Source of the DNA: Pseudomonas citrullilanati
Lineage (GTDB): Bacteria; Pseudomonadota; Gammaproteobacteria; Pseudomonadales; Pseudomonadaceae
Length of the DNA: 64,000 nucleotides
Assembly: GCF_030580855.1 (NCBI RefSeq)
Contig: NZ_JAUQOP010000006.1
Span: 62,001-126,000, forward strand
Direction: 5' to 3'
The notes beneath the pieces are model-generated. The model was not told the DNA's origin. It searched no databases and saw only the letters and a program-made list of their open reading frames with translations. The position numbers and the translations under genes are program-made. This document shows positions 56,739 through 64,000 of the stretch, piece after piece (the stretch's first letter is position 1; the number at the start of each line of letters is the position of its first letter).

Positions 56739-57157
56739 TCTCGATTCTTTCGGATGAATTCAGTTATGGCCTGAGTGTTCAGGGTCATTTGATCAGCGCG
56801 TGGACAAGCGTTCGATAATGGCAATAGAGCGACCACTATCCAGCGAGCTTGCTCCGTCCAAGCGCCGTAGAGAATGCCAAGGATCAATCCATAAAAAAGT
56901 AGGAAATTTCGCTTTTTCTCGGAGTCAAGTGGACATTGAAGTTGCAAAACGGGGTTTTAACGTTTGCTCGATATGTCCGATATATTTTTTTGCCTCGGGT
57001 CAACCAAAAAACAACTTAAAGCATTACACGAATTAACAAGATCTCAGCTTCTGAGAAATTTCTTACATATAATTCCTTTTTTTAATTTTCAGCGATTTTT
57101 GTCCCTCAAGACTGCTTCAATGTCCTTAGGAGCCACCGCACAGCCAAGGACGAATCG
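56739..57157. other. Divergent intergenic region between tssA and vgrG
   Basis: The 419-bp spacer has no credible gene. It turns AT-rich from about 56880 to 57120 and holds promoters in both directions. A sigma-54-like site faces tssA (listed separately). On the vgrG side, TGGACATTGAAGTTGCA (56930-56946) resembles the -24/-12 pattern but has 11 bases between GG and GC, one too many, so it was not called. Confidence 0.6.
56819..56835 (-). promoter_or_regulatory. Sigma-54-type -24/-12 promoter upstream of tssA
   Basis: Read on the minus strand, TGGTCGCTCTATTGCC matches the essential GG and GC, with exactly 10 bases between them, and TTGC at -12. The -24 side is TGG then TCG instead of CAC. It would start a transcript with a 5' leader of about 70 bases before tssA. 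The sigma-54 activator in the same locus makes this likely. Confidence 0.5.
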
Positions 57158-59230
57158 ATGCCTCACGCCCATGCCCATTCAACATTTGGAATCGCTGTCA
57201 CCGGACTTGAACATGATTTTCAGGTCCTCGCGTTCAAAGGTCATGAAGCCATCAGCCAGCCCTACTCATTCGAAGTTGAACTCGTCAGCGAGCGTAAAAG
57301 CCCGGACTTGGAAAAGCTGCTTCACAGGCAGGCATTTCTTACATTCGACAAACTAGCCAGGCAAACATGCGGGGTGCATGGGCTTATCTACAGCGTCGTG
57401 CTGGGCGACCCTGTCAAGCGCCTGACTCATTACAAGATAAGACTGGTCCCACAACTGGCCTACTTGGCGCACCGCACTAATCAACGCATTTTCCAACACC
57501 TCAGCGTTCCGCAAATCATCACGTCAATTCTCAAGGATCATGGCATTCTTGCTGACGCCCACCACTTTCACCTGGGGGAAAGCTATGGGCCTCGCGACTA
57601 TTGCGTTCAGTACCGAGAGTCGGACTTGCACTTCATCGAGCGCCTCTGCCAGGAAGAAGGCCTGCATTACCATTTCCGACACACTGAGTCGGGTCACCAT
57701 CTGGTATTTGGCGATGACCAGACCGTATTTCCTCGGCTCGACCACCCGAGTGTCTACAAACAGTGCGACGGTATGGTCGCCGATGAGCCAGTCATTCGAA
57801 GGTTTGGCTTGAGGCTGGAAACCCGGACCACCCAAGTCAGGCGTCGAGAATACGATTTCGAAAAGGCCACCTTCCTCCTGGAAAAAACCTGGCGGGCAGA
57901 CGACGAAAACGACCACCCGAATTTGGAGGACTACGATTATCCCGGCGATTTCAGCCATGGAAAACGTGAACGGCTGCTGAGGCGAAACCTGGAGCGCCAT
58001 CGCGCCGATTACCGACAGGCTGAAGGCCAGGGTAATCAGTCAACGCTGAGGGCGGGGCACTTCCTGACGTTGAACGAACACCCTCGTCGGGAATGGAATG
58101 ACCTCTGGCTGCTGACGGAGGTCCATCACGAGGGCAAGCAACCGCAGGTGTTGGAAGAGGGCGCCGGGAGCACCCCACACATCGCGCCAGGAGCACTGGA
58201 TCAGGGTTACCACAATCGCTTTGCTGCTACCCCCTGGGACATGATCTTTCGTGCGCCACGGGTCCGTCAAAAGCCACGCATGGCGGGTAGTCAGACGGCG
58301 GTCGTCACTGGCCCCAAGGGCGAAGAGATCCACTGCGACCAATACGGCCGGGTCAAGGTCAGGTTTTTCTGGGATCGCGCGGGCCGTCCGGATGACGGCA
58401 CCAGTTGCTGGTTGCGAGTCGCGTCCAATTGGGCCGGTAACGGCTACGGCATCGTGACGATTCCAAGGGTGGGCATGGAAGTGTTGGTGACCTTCCTGGA
58501 AGGCGACCCCGACAAACCGTTGATCAGTGGATGCCTGACCAACAGCGCCAACCCTTTGCCCTACCCCCTGCCCGAACTCAAGACTCGCACGGTGCTTCGC
58601 TCCAGCAGCTCGCCAGCAGGCGCGGGATTCAATGAGTTGCACCTGGAGGACCGGGCAGGACAGGAACTGATCTACTTGCGGGCCCAGCGTGACATGGAGC
58701 AGAAGATAGAACACGACAGCCGGTTGGAGGTGGGCAACGAGCGGCGGGAAATCGTCATGGGCAACAGCATCACGGTACTGCATGCCGAGGAACACCGGAC
58801 CACGGCCGCTGACCGCAGGATCCAGGTGGAAGGGGATGACCACCTGCATGTCGCCAACCGCCATACCCGCGTCGACCAGGCATTGGTCGTCGAGGCCGGG
58901 CAGCAGGTGCATGTAAAGGCCGGCGCTCACCTGGTTCTGCAGGCAGGCACGACGTTGAGCTTGAACGCCGGGGGCCAACACATCGTTATCGGTCCTGGCG
59001 GTATCTACAGCAGCAGTGAAATCCGGATTGGCGGAGCGCCGCTGGTCGCTGCCGCAACATTCACGTCCGGCACAACGCCGCCACCGGCGGCGCCGATGGA
59101 TTCGCCTCCATCGCTCGCCCCCACTCAGCGTGCCCTGATGAGTGTCAGTAAAGCCATGGGAGCGGACTTCTGCCCGATCTGCGAGGCCTGCCGCGAAGGA
59201 ATTTGCGTTGCGGAGGCTGTCGCCGCATGA
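57158..59230 (+). CDS. vgrG: T6SS spike protein VgrG (TssI) with Cys-rich tail
   Basis: VgrG forms the needle tip. The 690-residue protein has a gp27-like N-terminal half (FGIAVTGLEHDFQVLAFKGHE region, HLSVPQIITSILKDHG), a gp5 OB fold (GPKGEEIHCDQYGRVKVRF and GNGYGIVTIPRVGMEVLV, about 380-470) and a repetitive beta-spike from about 500 to 620. A linker leads to the tail FCPICEACREGIC (about 671-683), a CxxCxxC cluster that could be a docking or metal site. It overlaps the next gene as ATGA. Confidence 0.96.
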   Translation: MPHAHAHSTFGIAVTGLEHDFQVLAFKGHEAISQPYSFEVELVSERKSPDLEKLLHRQAFLTFDKLARQTCGVHGLIYSVVLGDPVKRLTHYKIRLVPQLAYLAHRTNQRIFQHLSVPQIITSILKDHGILADAHHFHLGESYGPRDYCVQYRESDLHFIERLCQEEGLHYHFRHTESGHHLVFGDDQTVFPRLDHPSVYKQCDGMVADEPVIRRFGLRLETRTTQVRRREYDFEKATFLLEKTWRADDENDHPNLEDYDYPGDFSHGKRERLLRRNLERHRADYRQAEGQGNQSTLRAGHFLTLNEHPRREWNDLWLLTEVHHEGKQPQVLEEGAGSTPHIAPGALDQGYHNRFAATPWDMIFRAPRVRQKPRMAGSQTAVVTGPKGEEIHCDQYGRVKVRFFWDRAGRPDDGTSCWLRVASNWAGNGYGIVTIPRVGMEVLVTFLEGDPDKPLISGCLTNSANPLPYPLPELKTRTVLRSSSSPAGAGFNELHLEDRAGQELIYLRAQRDMEQKIEHDSRLEVGNERREIVMGNSITVLHAEEHRTTAADRRIQVEGDDHLHVANRHTRVDQALVVEAGQQVHVKAGAHLVLQAGTTLSLNAGGQHIVIGPGGIYSSSEIRIGGAPLVAAATFTSGTTPPPAAPMDSPPSLAPTQRALMSVSKAMGADFCPICEACREGICVAEAVAA

Positions 59231-60078
59231 CCCAGACCTGTCCCCATCGGTGGTTGACCGAGCACCAGCGCCTTGGCCACGGCTTGTGTCTCGTTCTGGA
59301 CTCGGAAAATGAGCACCAGGTACGCCAGGCGTTTCTAAACAGCGGACGACCCGAGCAGTACCGAAGCGTCTACGGCCAGTCCGTGGTCGCAGACCTCAAC
59401 GATATCGGCCCATTTGTCTTCGACCTCGATCAACCCGACGACCCGAACCTAGGCGAATTGCTGAAGCGGCCGGAAAGTCATTGGGGATGGCTCGCCAGCG
59501 TGCCCAAGGGAAGCCTCTCCAGCCTGGTCGAACATTGGCATGAACGAATGATTGTCGGGGTACGACCTCATCGGGCGTTGTATCGCTTCTACGACAATCG
59601 GGTATTGAGCCGCGCACTTGAACACTTGCCCGTTGAGGCCTACCCCGCCTATCTCGGACCGGCCATCAGCGTGTGTTACTGGCAGGGCTCGCGCTGGACG
59701 AACACGGATAACCCGGCCCCGGGTAAGTACCCGGTGCCAGGCTCACCCCATTGGCTAGGGGTACCTGTTCCCCGATCGCAAGCGAGGCAGACCCGCCGAC
59801 TCAACGCCTGGCGCTTTCTCTTGGCCGAGCATCTCCAGGCCTACGCCGAACTCGCCGAACGACAGGCCCCCGATACATGGTTGCAGGCCGTCATCGACCA
59901 GGCAGAGGCATGGCGCTGGCAGTCGCCCTGGCAGTTGGCGTTCTTGCTGACTCAACGCCTGCGAGCACCCGATTCGATGCCGCAGTACTGGAACGCTCGC
60001 CCTGGCGAGAATCCCGACGAGCATTTTGATCGGGTGCGATCGATGGTGGACATTTGGCAAGAGGGCGCACCGTCATGA
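59227..60078 (+). CDS. DUF4123 T6SS effector chaperone
   Basis: DUF4123 proteins load effectors onto VgrG. The 283-residue product has the typical start (AFLNSGRPEQYRSVY, DIGPFVFDLDQPDD) and the region HWGWLASVPKGSLSSLVEHW. It overlaps both vgrG and the downstream lipoprotein gene by ATGA junctions, which ties all three into one unit with the lipase. It is probably the dedicated adaptor for the lipase. Confidence 0.92.
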   Translation: MTQTCPHRWLTEHQRLGHGLCLVLDSENEHQVRQAFLNSGRPEQYRSVYGQSVVADLNDIGPFVFDLDQPDDPNLGELLKRPESHWGWLASVPKGSLSSLVEHWHERMIVGVRPHRALYRFYDNRVLSRALEHLPVEAYPAYLGPAISVCYWQGSRWTNTDNPAPGKYPVPGSPHWLGVPVPRSQARQTRRLNAWRFLLAEHLQAYAELAERQAPDTWLQAVIDQAEAWRWQSPWQLAFLLTQRLRAPDSMPQYWNARPGENPDEHFDRVRSMVDIWQEGAPS

Positions 60079-60848
60079 AGACCATCCTCCGGATGACGAG
60101 CCTGGGTTTGAACCTGGCGATTACGGCGGGCTGCATCTACAAGCCACCGGACACCTTCACGTTCACTGCCGACCTACCGCCGGACTTTGCCTATCAGGCC
60201 ATCGCCGTATACGTCCCTGCCAAGGGACAAACCTGCACCGTACCCGGCGGGAGGAACACTGAGGTTGGATACAACCTGCACTGGCGCAAGCACTACCAGG
60301 CGGACTCGAAAATAGCCTTGTATCGAACGGTAAGCGGCTGCCGCTTGGTGATCCACAGGATCAAACTCGAAATCAACTCGGCCTATGGCGACGACTGGGG
60401 TGATATCAGCGGAGATGCCGCAATCGTTGCGATACGTGACGAGCTGGAGCCGCAATACAAAGGCATTTTCAGCGAAGCGGGCGAGAGTGTCTTTTATGGG
60501 CAATGCCAGTGGCTGTTCCGCACGGCAGGACCCAAGCGCCGCATCGTGAAAATCCTCGACTGCAAGGAAACCAATGCGCAAGGCGAGCTGCAAATTGGCC
60601 GCCCATTCTCTGCGTATACCCTGGATCAACTGCCGGGCAAGACGCTCAGGATGACGATCACGTTGGCGGAAGAAGAACGACCTTACATGCGCGACACCTG
60701 GGTAAAGGTTCCTAACGGCTGGAAACGCTGCCTGGGGAAGAGTTTTGAGGATCCATACGCATTTTGCTTGGGAAACCACAGGGATTTCAGTGGCTTCCAG
60801 ATGCCGGATGGACAGAAGTGCACCCTCTATCCAGGGTGCAAGGAATAA
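60075..60848 (+). CDS. Putative lipoprotein immunity protein for the lipase effector
   Basis: I do not recognise a domain in this 257-residue protein. Its N terminus MKTILRMTSLGLNLAITAGC ends in a lipobox-like TAGC, so it is probably a periplasmic lipoprotein. It is beta-rich and has several Cys. It lies between the chaperone and the lipase genes (11 bp before the lipase). Periplasmic phospholipase effectors are usually neutralised by lipoprotein immunity proteins encoded next to them, so this role is inferred. Confidence 0.65.
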   Translation: MKTILRMTSLGLNLAITAGCIYKPPDTFTFTADLPPDFAYQAIAVYVPAKGQTCTVPGGRNTEVGYNLHWRKHYQADSKIALYRTVSGCRLVIHRIKLEINSAYGDDWGDISGDAAIVAIRDELEPQYKGIFSEAGESVFYGQCQWLFRTAGPKRRIVKILDCKETNAQGELQIGRPFSAYTLDQLPGKTLRMTITLAEEERPYMRDTWVKVPNGWKRCLGKSFEDPYAFCLGNHRDFSGFQMPDGQKCTLYPGCKE

Positions 60849-60859
60849 GGAAGTCAACG

Positions 60860-63046
60860 ATGACATCAATGCAATTAGAGCTGGAGTCCCGGCTGAGCCG
60901 GCGCATTCTTGGCTGTCCCGTGAGGGGAAAGTGGACCGGTTTTCAACTCGTCGATGAGTGGGGCTCTGGCGAGCCCTATGCCGGGTTGGCCTACGTCGCA
61001 ATCGATTCGGAAGGGCAAAGACATACTGGCAGCCTGGATTCCAACGGCGCAGGTAGGGTCAATGACCACCACGCGGGGCCGGTTGCGCTAATGTTCGAGC
61101 AAAAATACCAGGGCCCGGAAGCACTCTACCTGGCGCTTCAAGGTAGGGATCACTACCCCTTGGAAATCACCGAACTCCAGGTTCGTGCCGAGCAAACCCG
61201 CTACATGAACGACAACGCCACCCGTACCCGTGAAAACCCGGCACAGGTCGGTGCGGACGATTTCTTTCAAGTAGAAGTACGCCACCTGGTCAAACACGCC
61301 GCCCACTTGCCTCCCGAGGTGCACCGTCATTATCCACCGCGTGGCGGCCCCGCACGGCTGCTGGGCGAGCATGGCAAGCTCGGTGTGGCCTTGATGCCGG
61401 AAAAGCACACGGTGTTGGAGGTGCGCCCGTTGCGAGCCCTGCGGCCCATGCTGTCGACGACGCCTGGATTCTGTGCGCTCAACCTGTATCAGCTGGCCCT
61501 CATGTCGACCTTGAGCTATTGCCCTTTCGGCCAGAAACCCGACCGCCCTCCGATAAGCACGCCAGTCAGCTTCGACCAGCAACCCAGCATCGGCAACTGG
61601 TTCGCGGATGCGTTGGCCAAATCCGAGGAGCTCTGGAAGCTCGACGCCAAGCAGCCAGGCCCCCGCTACTTCCCGTTGTACGAAGAGGTGCCCTACTCCA
61701 AACGCTTGGAAATCGTGCCGTTCGACACCACGCTCTATGCGGCCAACAACCCGAAATTGGGTGAAGAACAGGAACATCCTGCCAACGTCCACTTTCTGGA
61801 TGACCGTACGCTCGGCACGGAATCGACTGATACCCAGGCGTTCATTACCCACCATGATGAAGTGATCCTGATTGCCGTACGCGGCACATCGGAAATGCTC
61901 GCCGACGGCCTGCGCGATGCCGATGCCCTCCAGGTGCCGTTTGAGGAAGGTGAAGGCCTGGTGCATCGCGGATTCTACGGGGCCGCCAAAAAAGCGGCGG
62001 CCTTCGTGACGACCTATCTGGACCGGTTTCACGCCGGGCAGCAGCTGTTGATCTGTGGCCATAGCCTGGGCGGCGCCGTCGCCCTGCTGCTTTCTGAAAT
62101 GTTGCGTCGCCGGGCAGGCTTCAACTACAACATCCAGCTCTACACCTATGGCGCACCCCGTGCGGCTGATGCCACCTTCACAAAAAACGCCGAGTCCCTC
62201 GTGCACCACCGCATGGTCAACCACAACGACCCGATCCCCAGCGTTCCCGGCAGCTGGATGAACACCCGGGCTGGCGTTTATGGCACAGGGGCAGCACTGA
62301 CCTTCATCAATGTACCGGTGGGGCTTTCAGTGTTCGTGGCGGGCATCACCCACTGGACAGGCGAGCGCTACGCGCACCATGGCACCTTGCGACATTTCCT
62401 GCCGGTGGAATTCGGCCGTCAGGAAAAGTCCTCGATCCTGTGGGCCCCCAGTTGCGACACCATCACCCAGCACGCCGCTTGCGAGGTGGCCCTACAGCAT
62501 AAACACGGCTTGCCGGACCGCCCGTCGTTGCTGGCTCAACTGGTCAACACCGGCAATCATTTCATGCTCCCCGGCTATATTCCGGCGTGCTGGGCGACGT
62601 TGCGTCGCTGGCAGCAAGCGCTGGCGTCCGGGGACACCCTGGTTACCAAGCGCGAATATGAATGGGTAGCCAACGCATTGGCGCGGATTACCCACCAGCT
62701 ACGCGACAAGACCCGTGTGATGGGGCGCGGGGCGCCCAACGGGCGTAGCCACACCGCCATCAACGAGGCGCTTGTCCTGGAGATCGACAAATTACGCAGT
62801 ACCCATGCTCGCCTGGCGGCTTTACGTACCGCGTCGGTCAGCGAGAGAGACGTTTATGGCAGCTTGTCGGAGCGACCCGAACAACTGGCACAAGGCTTGG
62901 CCCGTTGGCAGGCGCATCCGCAGAATCGACTGGTGGTGCAGTGGGCAGCGACACCGACCGGGAAAGTCGAAAGCGATTGGGCGGACGTGACCCATGGCTA
63001 TGCCATCGGCAAACCCTATGCGCTGGACGTCGATTCGATGATCTGA
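60860..63046 (+). CDS. Class 3 lipase T6SS effector
   Basis: The 728-residue protein carries an alpha/beta-hydrolase lipase_3 domain with nucleophile elbow ICGHSLGGAVALL (Ser near 402), a conserved YTYGAPRAAD strand and a likely catalytic Asp in HNDPIPSVPG. It has no signal peptide, which suits T6SS delivery. An N-terminal beta-rich domain (about 1-110, PYAGLAYVAIDSEGQRHTGS) resembles the small adaptor folds of VgrG cargo. The target is probably membrane phospholipid. AAGGAAG precedes the ATG. I cannot assign it to a named Tle family with certainty; Tle2-like is possible. Confidence 0.85.
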   Translation: MTSMQLELESRLSRRILGCPVRGKWTGFQLVDEWGSGEPYAGLAYVAIDSEGQRHTGSLDSNGAGRVNDHHAGPVALMFEQKYQGPEALYLALQGRDHYPLEITELQVRAEQTRYMNDNATRTRENPAQVGADDFFQVEVRHLVKHAAHLPPEVHRHYPPRGGPARLLGEHGKLGVALMPEKHTVLEVRPLRALRPMLSTTPGFCALNLYQLALMSTLSYCPFGQKPDRPPISTPVSFDQQPSIGNWFADALAKSEELWKLDAKQPGPRYFPLYEEVPYSKRLEIVPFDTTLYAANNPKLGEEQEHPANVHFLDDRTLGTESTDTQAFITHHDEVILIAVRGTSEMLADGLRDADALQVPFEEGEGLVHRGFYGAAKKAAAFVTTYLDRFHAGQQLLICGHSLGGAVALLLSEMLRRRAGFNYNIQLYTYGAPRAADATFTKNAESLVHHRMVNHNDPIPSVPGSWMNTRAGVYGTGAALTFINVPVGLSVFVAGITHWTGERYAHHGTLRHFLPVEFGRQEKSSILWAPSCDTITQHAACEVALQHKHGLPDRPSLLAQLVNTGNHFMLPGYIPACWATLRRWQQALASGDTLVTKREYEWVANALARITHQLRDKTRVMGRGAPNGRSHTAINEALVLEIDKLRSTHARLAALRTASVSERDVYGSLSERPEQLAQGLARWQAHPQNRLVVQWAATPTGKVESDWADVTHGYAIGKPYALDVDSMI

Positions 63047-63057
63047 CCGCAGGCATT

Positions 63058-63094
63058 CATCGACGGGCCTTGGCTACCCAAGCCCCCGTCGATG
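63058..63094. terminator. Bidirectional hairpin between the lipase gene and thrB
   Basis: CATCGACGGG and CCCGTCGATG pair perfectly over 10 bp. The stem continues imperfectly with CCTTGG and CCAAGC around a short loop. It lies at convergent gene ends. There is no T-run, so it may be a stem-stabilised 3' end rather than an intrinsic terminator. Confidence 0.55.
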
Positions 63095-63111
63095 ACAGCA
63101 GGTCCCCGAAC

Positions 63112-64000
63112 TTACAGGGCAAACGGCAACTTCGTGTGAACAGCCTGCCGCTGGGCCAGGCGCTGCTGGAACTCCATCGGGTCGTGGATCAGCACGTCCT
63201 GCCCGGCGAAGGATTCGGCGGCGATCAAGCGCGACAGCCAGAACCGCACGCAGGCCACGCGCAGCAGGGTCGGCCACAGTTCGGCCTCGGCGGCGGTAAA
63301 CGGCCGCAGTGCCGCATAGGCGCCCAGCAAGGCCCGGGCCCGTGCGCCGTCCAGCACGCCGTCGTCGTTCGAACACCAGTCGTTCAGGGCGATGGCGACG
63401 TCATACAGCATCGGCCCGGAGCAGGCGTTGTAGAAGTCGATCAAGCCGGTCAGGTGCGTGCCTTCGAACATCGCGTTGTCGCGGAACAGGTCGGCGTGGA
63501 TGTTGGCGCGAGGCAGCGCCAGGATGCCGACCTTTTGCCGGGCGATTTCTTCCAGTGCCGCTTCCAGCAGCCCACGGGGCTCGGCGTCGAGGTGCGAGAG
63601 CAGTTTCGCGCCCTCCTCCTGCATCCAGTCCAGGCCGCGATCGGTCTTGCGCTTGATCATGTTGTCGCGGGTGGCCAGGTGCAGGTGCGCCAGCAATTCC
63701 CCGACTTGGGCGCAATGCTGGGCATTGGCCTGCTTGATGTGCTTGCCCGCCAGGCGCGGTTGCAGCAGCGCCGGCTTGCCCGCCAGTTCCCGCAGCGCGA
63801 CGCCATCGGTGGTGCGCAGGGCATACGGCACCGGCAGGTCGGCATCGTGCAGCACGTCGAGCAGTTCGATGAAGAACGGCATTTCCTGCACCGGGCCGCG
63901 CTCGACCAGGGTCAGGACGAACTCGCCCCGCTCCAGGCTGATAAAGAAATTGGTGTTTTCGCTACCGGCGGCGATCCCCTGGAAATCAAGCAGGCGGCCG
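63112..64000 (-). CDS. thrB: Homoserine kinase, 5' end beyond the window
   Basis: ThrB phosphorylates homoserine in threonine synthesis. This is the Pseudomonas type, an aminoglycoside-phosphotransferase fold. Recognisable parts are GSENTNFFISLERGEFVLTL at the window edge, the catalytic loop LPRANIHADLFRDNAMFEG and LIDFYNACSGPMLYDVAIALNDW. About 296 of the usual 316 residues are present; the start codon lies past 64000. In PAO1 it neighbours the znu locus, but here it is 34 kb away. Confidence 0.95.
   Translation of the reverse strand, partial: GRLLDFQGIAAGSENTNFFISLERGEFVLTLVERGPVQEMPFFIELLDVLHDADLPVPYALRTTDGVALRELAGKPALLQPRLAGKHIKQANAQHCAQVGELLAHLHLATRDNMIKRKTDRGLDWMQEEGAKLLSHLDAEPRGLLEAALEEIARQKVGILALPRANIHADLFRDNAMFEGTHLTGLIDFYNACSGPMLYDVAIALNDWCSNDDGVLDGARARALLGAYAALRPFTAAEAELWPTLLRVACVRFWLSRLIAAESFAGQDVLIHDPMEFQQRLAQRQAVHTKLPFAL

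Noticed and set aside
56930-56946. Sigma-54 promoter for vgrG
   Set aside because: TGGACATTGAAGTTGCA has the right ends, but 11 rather than 10 bases separate GG and GC, which normally abolishes recognition.

Overview
The window is a GC-rich chromosomal segment of a Pseudomonas, most likely of the P. fluorescens complex. The evidence is the set of origin-proximal housekeeping genes (glyS, glyQ, tag, lpxL, trkA, rsmB, fmt, def, dprA, tsaC, hemF, aroE) in the order and orientation known from P. aeruginosa PAO1 (about PA0005 to PA0025), the Pseudomonas-type REP palindromes between genes, and Pseudomonas-restricted families such as DUF6124. No tRNA, rRNA, insertion sequence, integrase or CRISPR array was seen.

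Layout. 0.2-7.8 kb: a membrane histidine kinase that seems to lack its sensor loop, then a lysophospholipid acyltransferase, gmhB, glyS and glyQ on the minus strand, then tag and lpxL on the plus strand. 7.8-16 kb: an accessory stretch with REP elements, a Sel1-like secreted protein, a short-chain dehydrogenase followed by a 79-bp palindrome, a secreted protein made of eight 13-residue repeats, ohr, a diguanylate cyclase, a divergent TetR/GST pair with two operator-like palindromes, a LprI-like protein, an orphan protein, and a DUF6124 gene behind a structured leader. 16.1-19.9 kb: a strikingly AT-rich two-gene insert encoding an OLD-family ATPase/TOPRIM nuclease and a protein joining a PD-(D/E)XK-like nuclease to a superfamily 1 helicase. 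It is probably an anti-phage system and is the best candidate for something undescribed. 19.9-29 kb: metNIQ, katE, a lipoprotein gene, the zinc-uptake locus znuBC-zur/znuA and a small TPR gene. 29.2-39.5 kb: trkA-rsmB-fmt-def, a LysM protein, dprA, tsaC, qor, hemF and aroE.

39.5-63 kb: a type VI secretion locus with the gene order of P. aeruginosa HSI-II. On the minus strand it runs tssA, tssB, tssC, tssE, tssF, tssG, a sigma-54 activator, a small lipoprotein, fha, tssJ, tssK, tssL, tssM, a PP2C phosphatase and a Ser/Thr kinase. The clpV (tssH) gene normally found between tssG and the activator is absent, leaving 106 bp, and there is no hcp. A divergent plus-strand unit encodes VgrG, a DUF4123 chaperone, a probable lipoprotein immunity protein and a class 3 lipase effector. 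The window ends inside thrB.

The T6SS genes form one system: sheath (TssB/C), baseplate (TssE/F/G/K/A), membrane complex (TssJ/L/M), post-translational control (Stk, Stp, Fha), transcriptional control (sigma-54 activator with a matching -24/-12 site upstream of tssA), and a spike with effector cargo. Znu/Zur and Met genes form ordinary uptake operons. Compared with PAO1, the met-znu block and thrB lie on the other side of the origin and are interleaved with the trkA-aroE block, so the origin-proximal region has been rearranged.
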